A DNA stretch of 64,000 nt from assembly GCA_037576195.1 (NCBI GenBank), contig CM075101.1, positions 54,126,001 to 54,190,000 on the forward strand, read 5' to 3'. The stretch comes from Phytoseiulus persimilis (taxonomy: Eukaryota; Arthropoda; Arachnida; Mesostigmata; Phytoseiidae). Every line of letters starts with the position of its first letter. Position 1 is the stretch's first letter. Below are positions 32,204 to 44,665 of this stretch, in pieces. Under the pieces are notes generated by a model. The model saw nothing but the letters and a program-made list of their open reading frames with translations, had not been told where the DNA came from and ran no database searches. A program made the position numbers and the translations under genes.

Positions 32204-33184
32204 ATGTCGCTCGAGAACGAGTTTTTCACGAAGACAAACGGAGAGAAGATACTGTCGAGCTACAGAATCGACACAAGCGTCATTTTCGACTCATTGCAGG
32301 TGGACGAGGGATACGCGGAAGAGGTCGAGGCAGTGGTGGTCTCCGACGATGCAATCCTGGAGGACTTTTTTGTCGGTCGTACCTTTCTCGACCTCCCACA
32401 TCTTGCCCTCCTCACAATAAAGGACAGCATCTACGTCGGGCCGACCGATTCCGTCTTGGGGAAAGTTCAGACGGCACAGGAGGAGCAGATCACGGCAGCC
32501 GAGGATATCGAGATTGGGAGTGGAACGGCGGCGTTCGTCGAGGCCAAGACACATCCTAATTCGGCGATTGTTGTTCGTTCGCAGGAGTTGGATGTCGTTT
32601 ACCACAGTGACACGAATGGCAGATTCAGGCTTCCAATCGCGAACTCGAGTTTCAATTCGCTTGTCTATCGTTCTGGGGATCGCAAAGGTAGTTGTAGGAT
32701 CCTTGCGGAGCAGGACGTCAACCTGGCCCGGTTGCCGGACGTTTCCTCCTCCGTGGGGCCGGGCGTCGCCGGGGCAGTCTCCCGCAGCAACGCGGTCGGT
32801 TGCGGCCGGCGCACTGAGCCTCAGGAGGCCAACCTGGACCCGTCGCTCTCGGACGGAGAGCGGGGCCAGCTTATGGTTCTCATCAACGAATTTCCTGACG
32901 TGTTCTCCTTTTCCCTGCGTGAGTTAGGCTGCACCGATGTACTCGAGGCCGACATCGAGCTGGAGCCTGGCAAGCTGCCGACGAGGGCCGAGCCATACCG
33001 CCTGACGCAAGAGGATCGCGGATTCATGGAGGAACAAATACAGGAGTGGAAGGCAGCAGGAATCGTGGCAGACACAAATATCCCGTATGCGAGTCCAGCG
33101 TTCGTAGTGACTCGCATCGTTTCCGGTATGGCCCCCGAAAAAAAAGTAGTTGTCGACGTTGGGAAGCGGGAAACTCAGATATAA
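32204..33184 (+). pseudogene. Gypsy-type LTR retrotransposon pol fragment
   Basis: This 326-codon frame has the layout of the end of a retroviral-type protease and the start of an RT. FFVGRTFLDL resembles the C-terminal protease flap region. A Ser/Gly linker follows, then LINEFPDVFSF, a PYRLTQEDRGFMEEQI region and GIVADTNIPYASPAFVV, which are classic N-terminal RT features of Ty3/Gypsy elements. It stops before the catalytic RT motifs, and no LTR is visible nearby. I treat it as a truncated relic. The linker region may contain local frameshifts. Confidence 0.75.
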
Positions 33185-33367
33185 GGAGGGTGAGCAATTC
33201 AATGAAAAAACGGGGAAAAAATATTGGAGAGACCGGTTATACTTCTCCTCAGATAAGGCCCAGGCAGTGCTACGATAATCACAGGTTCTTTGGGTCTTTG
33301 GTGAAACATGACATACAAAGCCATTGATCGCATTTTTCGCGCCCAGAGTTAACTTCAATCGTCTCAC

Positions 33368-34708
33368 TCATGGCCGCGGAACGAAAGAAGCTGGAAGCCG
33401 TGCATAGCAACCTCGACATTTGCCCCGAATCTTCCTATTCCTTGTGTCGGTGTGTTCACTCCGCACAAATTCATGAGTTGGATCATGCTGCGGATTCCTG
33501 CGAGAGGGGCTGGCAAGTCCGGCAAGATACTCGACTAGAGCTTCCCGGAAATGCTTGATTGAGAGTGTCTTTCCCGTCAACTTGTTGAACATGATTCTTG
33601 CATTCACTACGGTTGTATTGAGCATGAGTCCGAGAAAAACCTTGTGATACTTTCTCATGGTCTTCATCAAGGGAGAGTGGTGACTATCGATCTGGTCCGA
33701 CACATTGAAACGCGATGCTAGCATCACCGGCCGATCCTATATAAGTCGAGCTTCGTCGAGTAATAAATTATCCCCAATGATGGTACCCAATGCTCCCATA
33801 TTCGAGGGAACAATATCGATCCCTTGTTTGGAGTTGTAGTAATCGATGATGGCGACCGACTTGATTCTTTCAACGGTGGTTTCGAATTACCCTCTTGATT
33901 GGCAGGGAGCCACCATTCGGGGATCGTGTTCCGTTCTGAGGAAGAACAAGTCTCTCTTGTCCTTTCATTTCCCAACGACCATGCCTTCGCTGAATATCCT
34001 CCCAGCAATTTGTCGTCCCGTCAAGCGCTCGTTCCTCGGACTCAGAGCCTCAAAGCCTGTGTAAACCTTCATTTGGAACACACATTCATCAGTGCTGCGA
34101 AGCTTGAACATTTTTAACCCATACCGATGACGTTCGCCAGGAACAAATTGCTTGAAACGGAGTCTACCCCTGAAAGGGATCACCGACTCTTCGATGGTCA
34201 GCTTCTCTCCTGGTTCGAACGCTCTGCAGCATTCCTCCTGGAGCATGTTCCAAATCGTAATGAATTTACGGGACCGATGCTCCCTGAGCTGACGTACCGG
34301 ATAGCGTTTCGATTGGTCTCACGAACAATGAGCTCAACCACTTTTCGGTCGAAGAATGGATCGAACACTTGAGCAGGCTCGTTCGGTCGGACCATATCTT
34401 GGCCCAAAAACCAGATTTGTGTCAGGAAATCTCCGCGGACATCGTGCCATACTGATACTGCTTCCACGGCTGGTGAAAGATTGTCCGGTTCGGAGTCGAT
34501 AGATTTCTCAGGTCGTTCGACTCACTGTCATCACGGTCTGCTCCAGTTTGGGAAACTCCGTATCTGAATAGCTGTACATACCGCATTCACTCTCACTCGA
34601 GGAGCCTAAATACTCGTAATTATCTCGGTATCGGCGCACCGTCGTCCTCCGTTGTCTTGAGAAGCGACGCAAACGTCTCGGAGGCTTGCTTGAACTTGAG
34701 TTATCCAT
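33368..34708 (-). pseudogene. Decayed piggyBac-type transposase
   Basis: Pieces on the minus strand follow in piggyBac order but in different frames. A basic and acidic N-terminal piece (34708-34508) is followed by a segment with a GQDMVRPNEP and NRNAIRY stretch. Next come the diagnostic IEESVIPFRGRLRFKQF and HRYGLKMFKL...VYTG (around 34200-34020) and a region with IDYYNSKQGIDI near 33850-33815. The C-terminal piece is FLGLMLNTTVVNARIMF with a terminal Cys-rich RGCYAR motif near 33390. Frameshifts and stops separate the pieces, so it is inactive. I could not define the TTAA target ends. Confidence 0.8.
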
Positions 34709-34709
34709 G

Positions 34710-35105
34710 GTAGGAAAGACTTCGGATATTCTCGGAGCTTCCAGGTGCTGACGCTGCAGTATTCTTATACTGAAACTTCGTTTCTGTCGTTATGGAACGG
34801 CGTTGTTAGCGCCACTAATCTTATGAGCTCCATATGTGACGCAAGACCACGCATAGATAGCTTGACCCCCGAAATAAACTAGCGCCGCGGAATAACGCAA
34901 TTCTTCTTGCTTCTGGATGTCCCACCCGTAGGCTATTGTACCCCAAAGTGAAGCAGGCTCTAGTAAACTCGAGAAAATATTCTATCGAAGGCGCGATGAC
35001 AACGAAGCCATCCAGGGCTTTAAATACATAAGATCATCTCAGGGACGCCGGCGTACCTCATGGCAGTTATGCTGCTGAGTGAACCGAGCCAGTTCGTCAT
35101 GATCT
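34710..35105. other. No recognisable feature
   Basis: I see no coding region, RNA gene or clear repeat between the piggyBac relic and the lone satellite fragment. Confidence 0.4.
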
Positions 35106-35109
35106 TCTT

Positions 35110-35140
35110 GAGTCTCGGAATCACCCCTCCAGAGTCCCCT
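35110..35140 (+). repeat. Single partial satellite monomer
   Basis: GAGTCTCGGAATCACCCCTC followed by CAGAGTCCCC matches about 28 bp of the 45-bp monomer. It lies alone, about 6.6 kb beyond the main block. Confidence 0.6.
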
Positions 35141-35382
35141 GATTCAGACAATCCCCGGACAGGAAACGGGTTTCGTCCATCTGTTTAGGAGAAATCAATG
35201 CGGACAGGAGCCCTCTTTGTCGTCGTTCGACGAGAAAGAGAGAGAAAGGACCTTTAGATTGAGCCAGGGTAGGCTGGCTTGCCACCTGGCTGTCTACGCT
35301 AGAAGATGCCCCTCATCCACGAGAATCACGAGAATGATAGAAGAGATCTCTATCACAAGAATGATTTCCAGAATCGGACTCT

Positions 35383-36440
35383 TCACCGAGTTATGGGCCA
35401 AATAAGGAAGGGTAAGAAACCCCTGTACATGCAATAATCGGACTTAGAGACCCTCCCACACAAAATCTCTGAGCCAAAAAAATTGGGCTCCTCGATTAGT
35501 ATCGTCTTCCGATCATAGATTTGGACCGTATGTAGATCTCTCATCTCTTCTGTGTCTATTCCCCATGGAAGATTCGGCTTCAGGCTTTTCCAGCTGCATG
35601 AACCTTTCAAGCATCCTCAGGGTAGAATTCCATCGAGTCGGCACGTCGGGGACAAACTGAACGACTTCCAGACCGGGAATGCGCCGGCAGATGAGTTCAA
35701 ATTGATCTGACTTCTTTGGGCTCTGGGAGAACTCTAGGCAAAGAGACCGCACTTTTCTGAGTCAAACAGAGTGTTGGCTTTCGGAGACTTCAACGACTTG
35801 CTGTACTGCACTGATTTTGAGAAATTCTGCCCGCGGAGAGTTCTCTTCCTGGTCGTCCTCACCGGTTGGCATACTGAGAACTTCGGTCGTAGATTCTCCG
35901 GTGACGTTGACGGTTTGCGATGCTTCGCTCAAGGCTTCCTTCACCGCGAGGTGTAGCCCGTGCGCTAGGCATTTCTGATGGTAGGAGATTTCAGATCCTC
36001 TCTCTTCTTTGATTAATTGACCTACTTTCACCATCGTACTCGCCGCGTCTGTGGTCATCCCTCGAACGTCGGCGAGGGTCAAGCCGAACGTTTCCAAAGA
36101 ATTTCGGATGGCTCCCAAGATGTTTTTAGAGGTTCCTTGCTCTCGGAATCGCACTAGGAGTTCTATCTGCTTTGAGCCTAGCGAGGGGATCGGAAGGGAG
36201 GAGCAGAGAATTACGCCAATGAAACCTTTTCTCCGCCACGTCCATTCGTCTGCCATGAGCGTGAAGACTGCAGCTCGTCGCTTGAGCTCGGAGATATCCG
36301 CTGCTACGATGTCTGTGACCCTGGTGAATTCGTGATCGGTTGGTCGGCGCGCGATTTCAGCATTAACCGTTCCGAACTTCGCGAATCGAAACAAAGGTAG
36401 AAATGCTGGGTGCGAGAAGACTTGGAAAGGCATGTTCAAT
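35383..36440 (-). pseudogene. hAT transposase, central and C-terminal part
   Basis: On the minus strand this holds hAT features: MPFQVFSHPAFLPLF (entry to the catalytic region), a FTLMADEWTWR box, RGMTTDAASTMVK, and CLAHGLHLAV. The frame meets a TGA at 35762 but continues unchanged with KVRSLCLEFSQSPKK and DVPTRWNSTLRML, the usual region downstream of the hAT insertion domain. The remainder (about 35610-35383) is frameshifted. The 5' part of the gene lies at about 42052, on the other side of the MULE insertion. The frame reads across the 9-bp duplication without a shift. Confidence 0.85.
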
Positions 36441-37053
36441 GGTTTGGGTCCGGAATCCCGAAAACCCGAGGTACCGAGAGCCCGACATCCTGTAAACCCG
36501 AAATACCAAACGCTCTAAATCCCGAAAACCCGAAATGCCGAAAGGTGTTCCCCTCCCGTCGAAAAGCAGCTGAAACTTCTATGTCGAGCGCCGAGCCCGG
36601 CCGTGGAGGTTTATTCGGAAGCATTGACATTCGCGGAGGCCTGCCGGAATCATTCGCCGAAGCCTGCCCGGATCATTCGGGAGCCCTTGTATGCCAAGCG
36701 AGGTTGTCAGAAATCTTGGAAATCTTATGAGAGTCCTCGAAAGTTCGAGGTTCTTTGATAAATGCCAGTCCTGATAAGCCTGCTCTGCCTGGTTAACTTG
36801 GCGGAACTTGACGTCGAATTTTCGAAAGAGCTCGCCTTGTTGCGCACAAGAGTGGATGATCGACCACGAAAAGCCCATACACCAGGCCATCTGAATCTGA
36901 AACCCCCATCTGTTCCCTTCCATCGTATCTGGTTGAATACGGAGCCGGGCCGGCGCTCGTTTGACTATCAACGTCAGCACTGAATTGAGAACAGCATCGC
37001 AGATCTGGGAGTTATGCGCGGTTAATTTTTATTGGGTGACCGGTGAAAAACCA

Positions 37054-39149
37054 TCAGGGCGAGGGATCGTATGAATTGAATGCCGCGAAGCGCACGTATT
37101 CTATCAGTGTTATCACGCCAGTTTCGAGCTGACCAGTAAGCCGCGCGAGGCGATCATTCAAAACTCGATATTTTTTGATCATCGGCTTGGCTGGGTTCCC
37201 TGCGTTCAGGAGGATTCGTTGGATCTTGAAGCCGTGCTCGTCGCGCTTGAGATGGTTGATCATCTCGAATATGCTCACATGTGGCGATCTTATCTTCTTG
37301 GTTAGAGCGCTGTGCCATCCTTCTAGATGGTTTGTTGTCCGGCTGCCGAAGTTTCTGTAGTGATTCGTGAGGTCTGTCAGTTAGTTACTGAGTGCAAGAG
37401 ATATTGAGTGAGTGGATTAACGAATGTGTCATAGGGGTTCATTATGATCTCGAAGAAGAATCAAATCGCACCCATGATGATTCCAGAGGGAGCGAGGGTA
37501 AGTGGGGCTCTCTAGCCAAGTTCGGAGAACTCAAATAATACCTCAGTATTATTTGAACAGATTGAGTTGCTCATGGGCTTCATGGTGTGCGGGGGGCGAA
37601 TCGGCATCCACTTGCAGCCAAGCGTCGTCCACTTGGCTCAGGGGTACGAGGCAGAGTGCCATGAGCGACTTTATGAAGCTGAAATTCGAGTTCTCTTGAG
37701 ATTGTGCTCCCATCTCATATCTGTACCACGATGTGCAGTGTTGCTCCAAGGGTTGCTACGCATACCATTTCACAATGGGATCATCATGGAAGGCAGTCGA
37801 CAGCTCATTACTTTGCACGCTCCCCCAAACGGCCTGCGTGTAGTGAAATGCACACCCCTTCTTCTCTGCTGCCGGGAAGCACTCCTCCACAGCTTTGAGC
37901 GCTGAGACTTCAAAATCCAAGTGAAACTTTGCCGGGCGGAACACGAAGCCTTTCGTCGATGCATGTTGTTCCAGCAGCCTGAACATTCGGACATACGTTA
38001 CTGCTTCCTTGTTCGGGAGCAGGAATTAAGCTAAGGGCATCATCTGGCCCTTGAAGAAGCCATGTAAGGAGTACAGCTGGCTGAAGAGCGAGGGAACGAT
38101 CTTGAACGTTCCATCCATGAAGACACAGGAAACCTCGCATAAAATTTTCGGTGTTTCCTCTGTGCAGAAGCCCAACAGTCGGTTGTTTGAGCCGCCATCC
38201 ACTACCAAGAAGTTCTCCCCATCCTCGGTTCTGGTCCAAGGACCCTCCAAGTCGATTTCAGCCAGCGTTTTCGGGGGCGCCGGTCGGGTGTGAGAACGGT
38301 GTCTTTGCAAAGCGCTGCGAACGTTGCTGAAGGTCGGCATCACTGCTCCGATTTCCTCTACAGGGTATTGAGGTTGGAGATCGCTGATTCTGCTTGCGAG
38401 AACCTCCTGGTAAACTTGGCGGCACGATTTGTCGGCTCTGGCGACTACCTTGTCCTTCATTGCTGCGATGGTGTTCCGCCTCATCAGGTCGCGGCTCTCA
38501 TGAGCGTGAGCGTGGGTGCCTGAGACTTTCGCAAAGACGGCGGCTTGCGCGTGCTGAGAGGAGCGATTGCAAAGAAATTAGTTTTGCCGAGCTTCGTGGG
38601 TAGCGGAATTATGTCTGATGTCCGCACAGGTATTCATGATTTTCCATTGAATGAGGGAAGCGCATACAGTGGAACCCCCCGAGAAAAGTTCGTTACAACA
38701 AAACCCGTTGTAGGTTGTAATCGTACTTCTGGACACCTAGAACTAGGTCGTGCGAGGGGCCAGAGAAAGAGTCCGCAATATCAGAGTCCACTACACTTTG
38801 AGTTCGTCATGACGGGGGTCTGCTGTATACACCGGAGCGACAGAATCGACAATTGGCGTCTTCCTCGATAAGTACGCATTGGTGTGGGATTTCCGATGGA
38901 TGACGCCCTCCCCTTTCCCCGAACTCCGATACTACATTCAACCAAGATAGATCGAATCACTACCCTGTGTGCATAATAAAAAAAAATATCTACCTCATCG
39001 ATGACTACCCTGGCAGCGCAGCTGTCACTCTTCGATCTCACACATCGGCAATAGCACCTTTGAAGTTTGCGCTTGTCGACTGTGTACAGGAACTCATCCA
39101 CTACAAAAATCACACCGTGCTTCTGAGATTGAATTTCTTGCAAATCCAT
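37054..39149 (-). pseudogene. Decayed FLYWCH and MULE-type transposase
   Basis: Minus-strand pieces occur in family order. A FLYWCH-type zinc finger (GVIFVVDEFLYTVDKRK then CYCRCVRSKSDSCAARV, about 39110-38985) is followed by a basic helical segment (38484-38400). The catalytic start is VFMDGTFKIVPSLFSQLYSLHG near 38110, and DFEVSALKAVEECFP with CAFHYTQ lies near 37930-37850. A WLQVDADSPP region sits near 37600, and the end NHLEGWHSALTKK near 37320 leads to 37054. Frameshifts separate the pieces, so it is probably dead. FLYWCH plus MULE transposase is a common animal arrangement. Confidence 0.85.
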
Positions 39150-39774
39150 TATCGACTCAATTTAGGATCCGATTACGTCAACAGTCCGACTCGAACTAAC
39201 GGAATCGCGCGCCCGAACGGATTGTGGGACTTTTTTGAATTTTCGATGCTGATTTTCGAGACCTGATTCACTCCCACTTTTCCAGAACGAATTGAACATG
39301 CATCCTAATATCGATAAAGAGTCCCAAAACGTATGAAGAGGATCATAGGAGAATTTCAAATCTATGCTGATCGGTGGAATCTTGGATCCAAGGAACGAAA
39401 CCGGGCATGTTCTCCTGTCGGAGGCTCTCCACTGCACAAGCATTCTTGATCGAAGGACCATTCGAGACCTTCTCGGAAATTCGCGTCGATCGATTCTGTG
39501 CCTCGAAAGCCGTGCATTGTCTCGAATGGTGTGCATCAGATGCCAAGATCAGCCCAACTCGGTGCGGCTTCGATGTTGTCAGCTCCTCTTGGGAAAACCG
39601 GCCGAATATAAGAATGAGTGCCGGCCTTCGGCCGACTACGCTGGCTGACCCGTCAATTGCTTCGGGAGTCTACTGCTGACAGACACACATTGCCTTACAT
39701 GTAGTGTCATCGGGGCACTTTCGGAAGTGGCCACCGATCCTCGATAGGATTCTGACCTGGGATCGAGGCACTTT

Positions 39775-40437
39775 TCTCTCAGATTGGTCTCGTAATCGCC
39801 CCTCCAGACTCGGAGAAGCTTGGTCAGATTGGTCCCGGAATCACCCCTCCAGGTTTTGGAAAGTACGGTTAGATTTTTCTCGAGATCACCCCTCCAGAGT
39901 TGGAAAGTAATGGCCAGATTGGTCTCAGAATCACCCCTCCAGATTTGGAAAGTTATGGCCAGATTGGACCCAGGATCACCCCTCCAGAGAGGGGAAGTAA
40001 TGGCCACAATGGTCCCGGAATCACCCCTCCAGAGCTAGAAAGTAAGGCCAGATTGGTCTCGGAATCACGCCTCCAGAGTTGAGAAGCAATGGTCAGATTG
40101 GTCCCGAGATCACTCCTCCAAACTTGGAAAGTTATGGTCAGATTGGTCTCGGAATCACCCCTCCAGAGTAGGAGAGTAATGGCCAGATCGGTCTCGGAAT
40201 CCCCCCCCCCAGAGTTGGAAAGTAATGGCCAGATTGGTACCGGAATCACCCGTCCAGAGTTGGAAAGTAATGGCCAGATTGGTACCGGAATCACCCCTCC
40301 AGAGTTGGAAGCTAAAGGCTAGATTGGTCTCGTAATCACCCCCCAGAGTTGGAAACAAATGGCCAGATTGGTCTCGGAATCACCCCTCCAGAGTTGGGAA
40401 GTAATGGCCTTATTGGTCTCGGAATCACCCCTCCAGA
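39775..40437 (+). repeat. Diverged 45-bp satellite stretch inside the MULE
   Basis: About 15 units of the satellite family lie within the MULE ends. GGTCTCGGAATCACCCCTCC alternates with GAGTTGGAAAGTAATGGCC. The monomers are more diverged than those of the main block and include small indels, so frames do not stay open. Confidence 0.92.
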
Positions 40438-40610
40438 TATTTTTATGATAGATTTTTATGATAGATGTATAGGAAAGGGAGTGGGGAAGGATATCCGATG
40501 ACGATGGGAAGAGGCCTAAGAGTCTGGCTGGCGTCATAACGGGGCGGTGCACCTTATCGTCAGAATTCGGATACGGGTGACAGTATGGAGGGGGTCAAAG
40601 TTGGGGTAAA

Positions 40611-40650
40611 TCGCGAGGGGGGGAGGAGGGGAGGGGTAGGGGGAAGAGGT
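40611..40650 (+). other. G-rich tract with G-quadruplex potential
   Basis: Five or more runs of at least four G (GGGGGGGAGG, AGGGGAGGGG, TAGGGGG) lie within about 35 bp inside the MULE. The sequence meets the usual four-run pattern for a quadruplex. Function is unknown. Confidence 0.5.
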
Positions 40651-41864
40651 GGGTGGCCTATGTCCTTCCCGGTGAGCCGCCCTACATTATGCAGTTTGTT
40701 CCAAGTCGATCCGATCAATACCGGAGGAGCCTATTGAGGACAAACAAACAAACAGACCCTGGATTTTTATATATATAGAGATAGATGTTAGAATGTCGTT
40801 TTTTTCGATTCTCGCAGACGGCTAGAAGCGGTACCGGAGCTTCATTTGAGTGTCTCTGCTCTCTTTTTCGGTGGACGTAGAATTATGAGCCTGTTCTGAG
40901 GGTTTGACGAACAATCTCCCATGATGCCAGCTGGTAATTGAGTCTGATCCCTTGTGTCTATGCTCCAAGACCTCGCAGGAAATTCTCGCACCAAGGGTCT
41001 TGTGTTCCACGATGCAGATGAAGAGCACGCGCTGTCGTTATAACGAGTCAATAGTGTGGTCGCAAAATCGCAAATTCTTCGCCGAATCCAAGACCTAAGA
41101 AAGTATACTAGCCAGCTCCTCTGACGGAGTTCCATTTCTCAGTAGGGGCTTCATTTCCCGTAGCTCCCCGGAATAACGGCTCACTGAACAAGGAAGACAG
41201 AACGATGATGCTCATTGCGGGAAAGGAACTTCTGGAGAATTAGAAATACAGGCGGGAGCCATGGTATATCTGCGCTCCGAGGTGACGGCGACCTGCGCTC
41301 CCGTGTATCCACAAGCGTGACGTATACGTTGGAGGTCCAGGTGAAAAGATGGACTTCCGTGCAGGTCGAGAAATACCCATGCGCAGAGCACTGCGTTTGC
41401 CTGGTCAAACTCATGATGCATGGTCTCGTTTGAGGCGCGTCATTACATTGCAAGATATCATGTTCCAGTGTTTCCACGTAGATGCCTTATCTATTCCAAA
41501 TAGGTTTTGGGTTGGTGGTGAAACGGGACCTCTTTTCCCTCGTAAGGAGAGTCATAGCCCTCGCGAGTACCAGCGAAGCGCATCCCCGACTGTTCTCGTA
41601 TATGTGAGCGGCTGCTGTATGTTCGATACGATTCAAGAGGAGGCTTGCTCACAGATTCAGATTTTGAACCGTTCTGGTATCCATGGATGTTAGTGAGCGC
41701 CGTCGAATCCACTTTCAAAGCTGGAATTCGCGCTCGGCATAGAAGCCTCGGTTGATGTAACACGAGGCGAGAAGGATTTTCGGTATTTCAGTATTTCGAG
41801 CGTTCGTTATTCCGGGTTCTCGGTATGTCGGGTTTCCGGTTTTTCGGGATTCCGGGTACACACC

Positions 41865-42080
41865 ATGTTCAATACCGTTACAAGAACCGCTATCAGCCAC
41901 TGCTTGATCTTGTGAACGTTTCCGTAGGGTATCGACTGAGAACCACCACCCTGCGAGCCCGATCTTGCTTTGCGAGAGTGATGAGCCAGATGGCGCTTCA
42001 TTGCTGTGATGCTTCCATGCACCAATGAAATCTTAGCGCTGCAGTTTCTGCATTTCGCCCTGCTCCCCTGTTTCTCTGAT
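41865..42080 (-). pseudogene. hAT transposase N-terminal BED zinc finger (5' half of the split gene)
   Basis: The minus frame reads CRNCSAKISLVHGSITAMKR then HLAHH (42052 to about 41985), a BED-type C-x2-C...H-x3-5-H finger, then a linker ending VLNM at the 9-bp duplication. It joins in frame to MPFQVFSHPAF at 36439. An in-frame stop lies upstream of the finger (near 42080), so the true start is lost or lies in an upstream exon. Confidence 0.75.
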
Positions 42081-44660
42081 AACCCTTATGAAAGAGAGGA
42101 AAGCTGTAGAGAAAACGATAGAAGCGAGTCTCTGAGGACTCCAGAGGAATGTAGGCTCTTACATGAGGAAACCACATTAAATATGTGCTCACTCGAGATC
42201 GGAGTTTCGGATGGTGATTCGTCTCCGGGGTCGGAAGAAGCGGAACCAACATCTGAATTTGCAGAGTCTCCTTCTGTGAAGTTCGAGTGGGAAGACATTG
42301 GGGACGAGACTCAGTGGTACAGTCGAATCTTCTCCCTCGATCCTCATTGATCTCGATCGACATTGTTACCACGACCCAGGGCTCAAACGAATCTCATGGA
42401 ACTCGGGAAGCGATCTCCAACCTTCTGGAGCAGCCTTCACGCGCTAAGCGCTCTCGATTTCAGCTTTACATTGAAATGGTGCAGAGAAAGAAAGTGTCAC
42501 TGTTACCCGTAACGTCCATATTCATGTCATGAATGTCTTCTTCAGCGTTCGTTTGCTCAGAATCAGAATCCATTTCCTGCAAAGAAAACTCTCAGCGTTT
42601 TCTAGCACAAGGAAAGATGAAGCGGGCGACTGGGGGCGTCGTGCACCTGACGGAGGTGGATCCAAGGGTAAGGCATTTAAAAATGAAATCCTGGGAAAGA
42701 TAGGCAAGGTTCGCTTCCGGGTTTCCGATTCTCGATACCATGGTCACAGCGTGTACACATGTTTTTTTTTCCTAGCCAGAATGCAACTCGACGAAATCGA
42801 CAACTCGAACTCCGTACCTCACGTAAGGTAAAACTGAAACTGAATGGCAACTCACGGATGATTTGCATAACGTGAATCTACTCACCAAATGACTATCGAA
42901 TGAAGGAATGCTGAGCCGATGGAACAACAGCTCAGGCTTCGGGTGCTGATTCCAATCGAAAGAAAACGAGGACAGAAAACAAAACGATTCCGATGAAGTC
43001 GAAAACATTCGATTTGGCTGCTGAAACATGATGATTCCAAAAAATCAACGGGAAACTGAAAACGATCGAATTTTTATCCAACCAAAAATTTCAACAATAC
43101 GCTCCCGATTCGATCACAAAGCTAAATCCTTGCATCATCGCTACAGAAGGACATGGATTACATGACTCCAAAGAATCAACTTATCAAATAGGCTTGCCAG
43201 GTCATCACTTGCCATTGGTGGAACGATGCCAGAGGCTTCCATCGAGCTGTCAGTTGTTGTCACAACGCGGTGAGCGAAGCCGGTGTTCACGGCTGATACT
43301 TGCTGATTGATGTGTGAATAAAAAAAAATGAATTAGAAGAAAAAGAATTGAAAGTGAATAAAGAGGGGGCCAAAATTTAGAACGTATCTTGCCGCCTCAC
43401 ACCAGCGTACTACTGGCACCTGAATCACGCGGCTTCTTGGCAACTAAGATCTCAGAGTTCCTAAATCGAACAGCAAGCCATGGTTGGTAATAGAGTTCGT
43501 CCGAAGAAAGGAGGAAAGGGGGGGGGGTGCAAGCGTTCTGGAATAACCTGGTGAGGACCTCAAACCGTCATGGAGCTTTCGGAACTCGACTCAAAACTGA
43601 CTTAGTTTGTGTCGTTATTTCGGACGGTCATCGTAATTTCAACATGCGCACACCCTTACTCCCTTTGAGAAGCGCGTACGGCATCGATCGATCGCGGAAC
43701 ATGTGAGAGCATGGAAGGAATTCGTCGACGGACCCGGGTTGATTTGTCGCTGGTTTAGCCTCACAAAACGTCGAACTCAGTCTTGCAATGCCCCTTGATC
43801 ATTCTGGCAACTGTCCTCTCACGGACCCGGGTTGGTGAAATTGCGCTCTGCGATAGCCTGTTAACTCTTGGGATGGATAACGCCCTTTCGTTCGGGTCTC
43901 CGATATCGGTTCAGCACTTCTATTGTTATTGACCTCCCTTCTCCTTGAACACACGCACACTTTTTCATAGCGTGAGATGCACGCACACTCTCATGATGAG
44001 GAGCTCTATTCTCTCCCTTCGAATGCGTTGACTTGCTTGACTTAGACACTCGCAGTAGGGGAAAACGTGACATAGCCACACCAGCGCCCAGCGTGCCCAT
44101 CGAGTTTCATCAATTTACTCCCACAGGAAGCCGCGAAACCGATGACAAGGCAGTTGAAATTCCGGGAGCGGTGCAGTTTTGTCTTCAATGCATACTTTGA
44201 TCGCTTACGATCCGATTGGACGCGTATCTGAATCGCCTATGGGAAAAACTCCAAATAGATCCCCAATCCTGGATCGGAACGACGCGCCGGCTCCAAAGCT
44301 CCGTTTCGTGAAACAATAAATTTTCTGCGGCCTGAGCCGGTGTTTCTCAAGCAGAATCCCACCAGGCCCCACTTGTTCAACCAGAAACTCCCCATGCCCC
44401 ACCGCGCCCTCACAAGGCATCGATTAGCGTGATTACCGAGGTATCACCATTGAAAAACTTAGAGTTCCGAAATTACGGAATTCGCCGCCGAAAAGATGAG
44501 TGGATTTCGTTTGGGCGCTCAGCAAGGATCATCGGCATCATTAGCAACACTTCCCCGCAAACCGATTTCGGTTCTTTTCTATTAGGCGTCAGCCGAGTTA
44601 GCGCGAAGCGAAACACTTCGTCAGCATGGCGGAAGGCGAGCTGGGGAGAGGATTCGAACG
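42081..44660. other. Interval without supported genes
   Basis: Short ORFs occur on both strands. The plus-strand frame ending near 42350 carries an acidic Ser/Glu-rich tail (SDGDSSPGSEEAEPTSEF). None shows a domain or consistent splice pattern. I see no RNA gene. Confidence 0.35.
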
Positions 44661-44665
44661 GGCGA

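Larger units (their letters stand above)
36441..41864 (-). mobile_element. 5.4-kb MULE inserted into a hAT transposase
   Basis: The ends are imperfect inverted repeats of about 100 bp, GGTTTGGGTCCGGAATCCCG at the left and GGTGTGTACCCGGAATCCCG reading inward from the right. They are rich in CCCGAAA/TACCG units. The 9-bp duplication ATGTTCAAT lies at 36432-36440 and 41865-41873. A 9-bp duplication is characteristic of Mutator-like elements, and the interior carries a decayed FLYWCH/MULE transposase on the minus strand. The interior also contains a diverged stretch of the 45-bp satellite (39775-40437). Confidence 0.88.
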
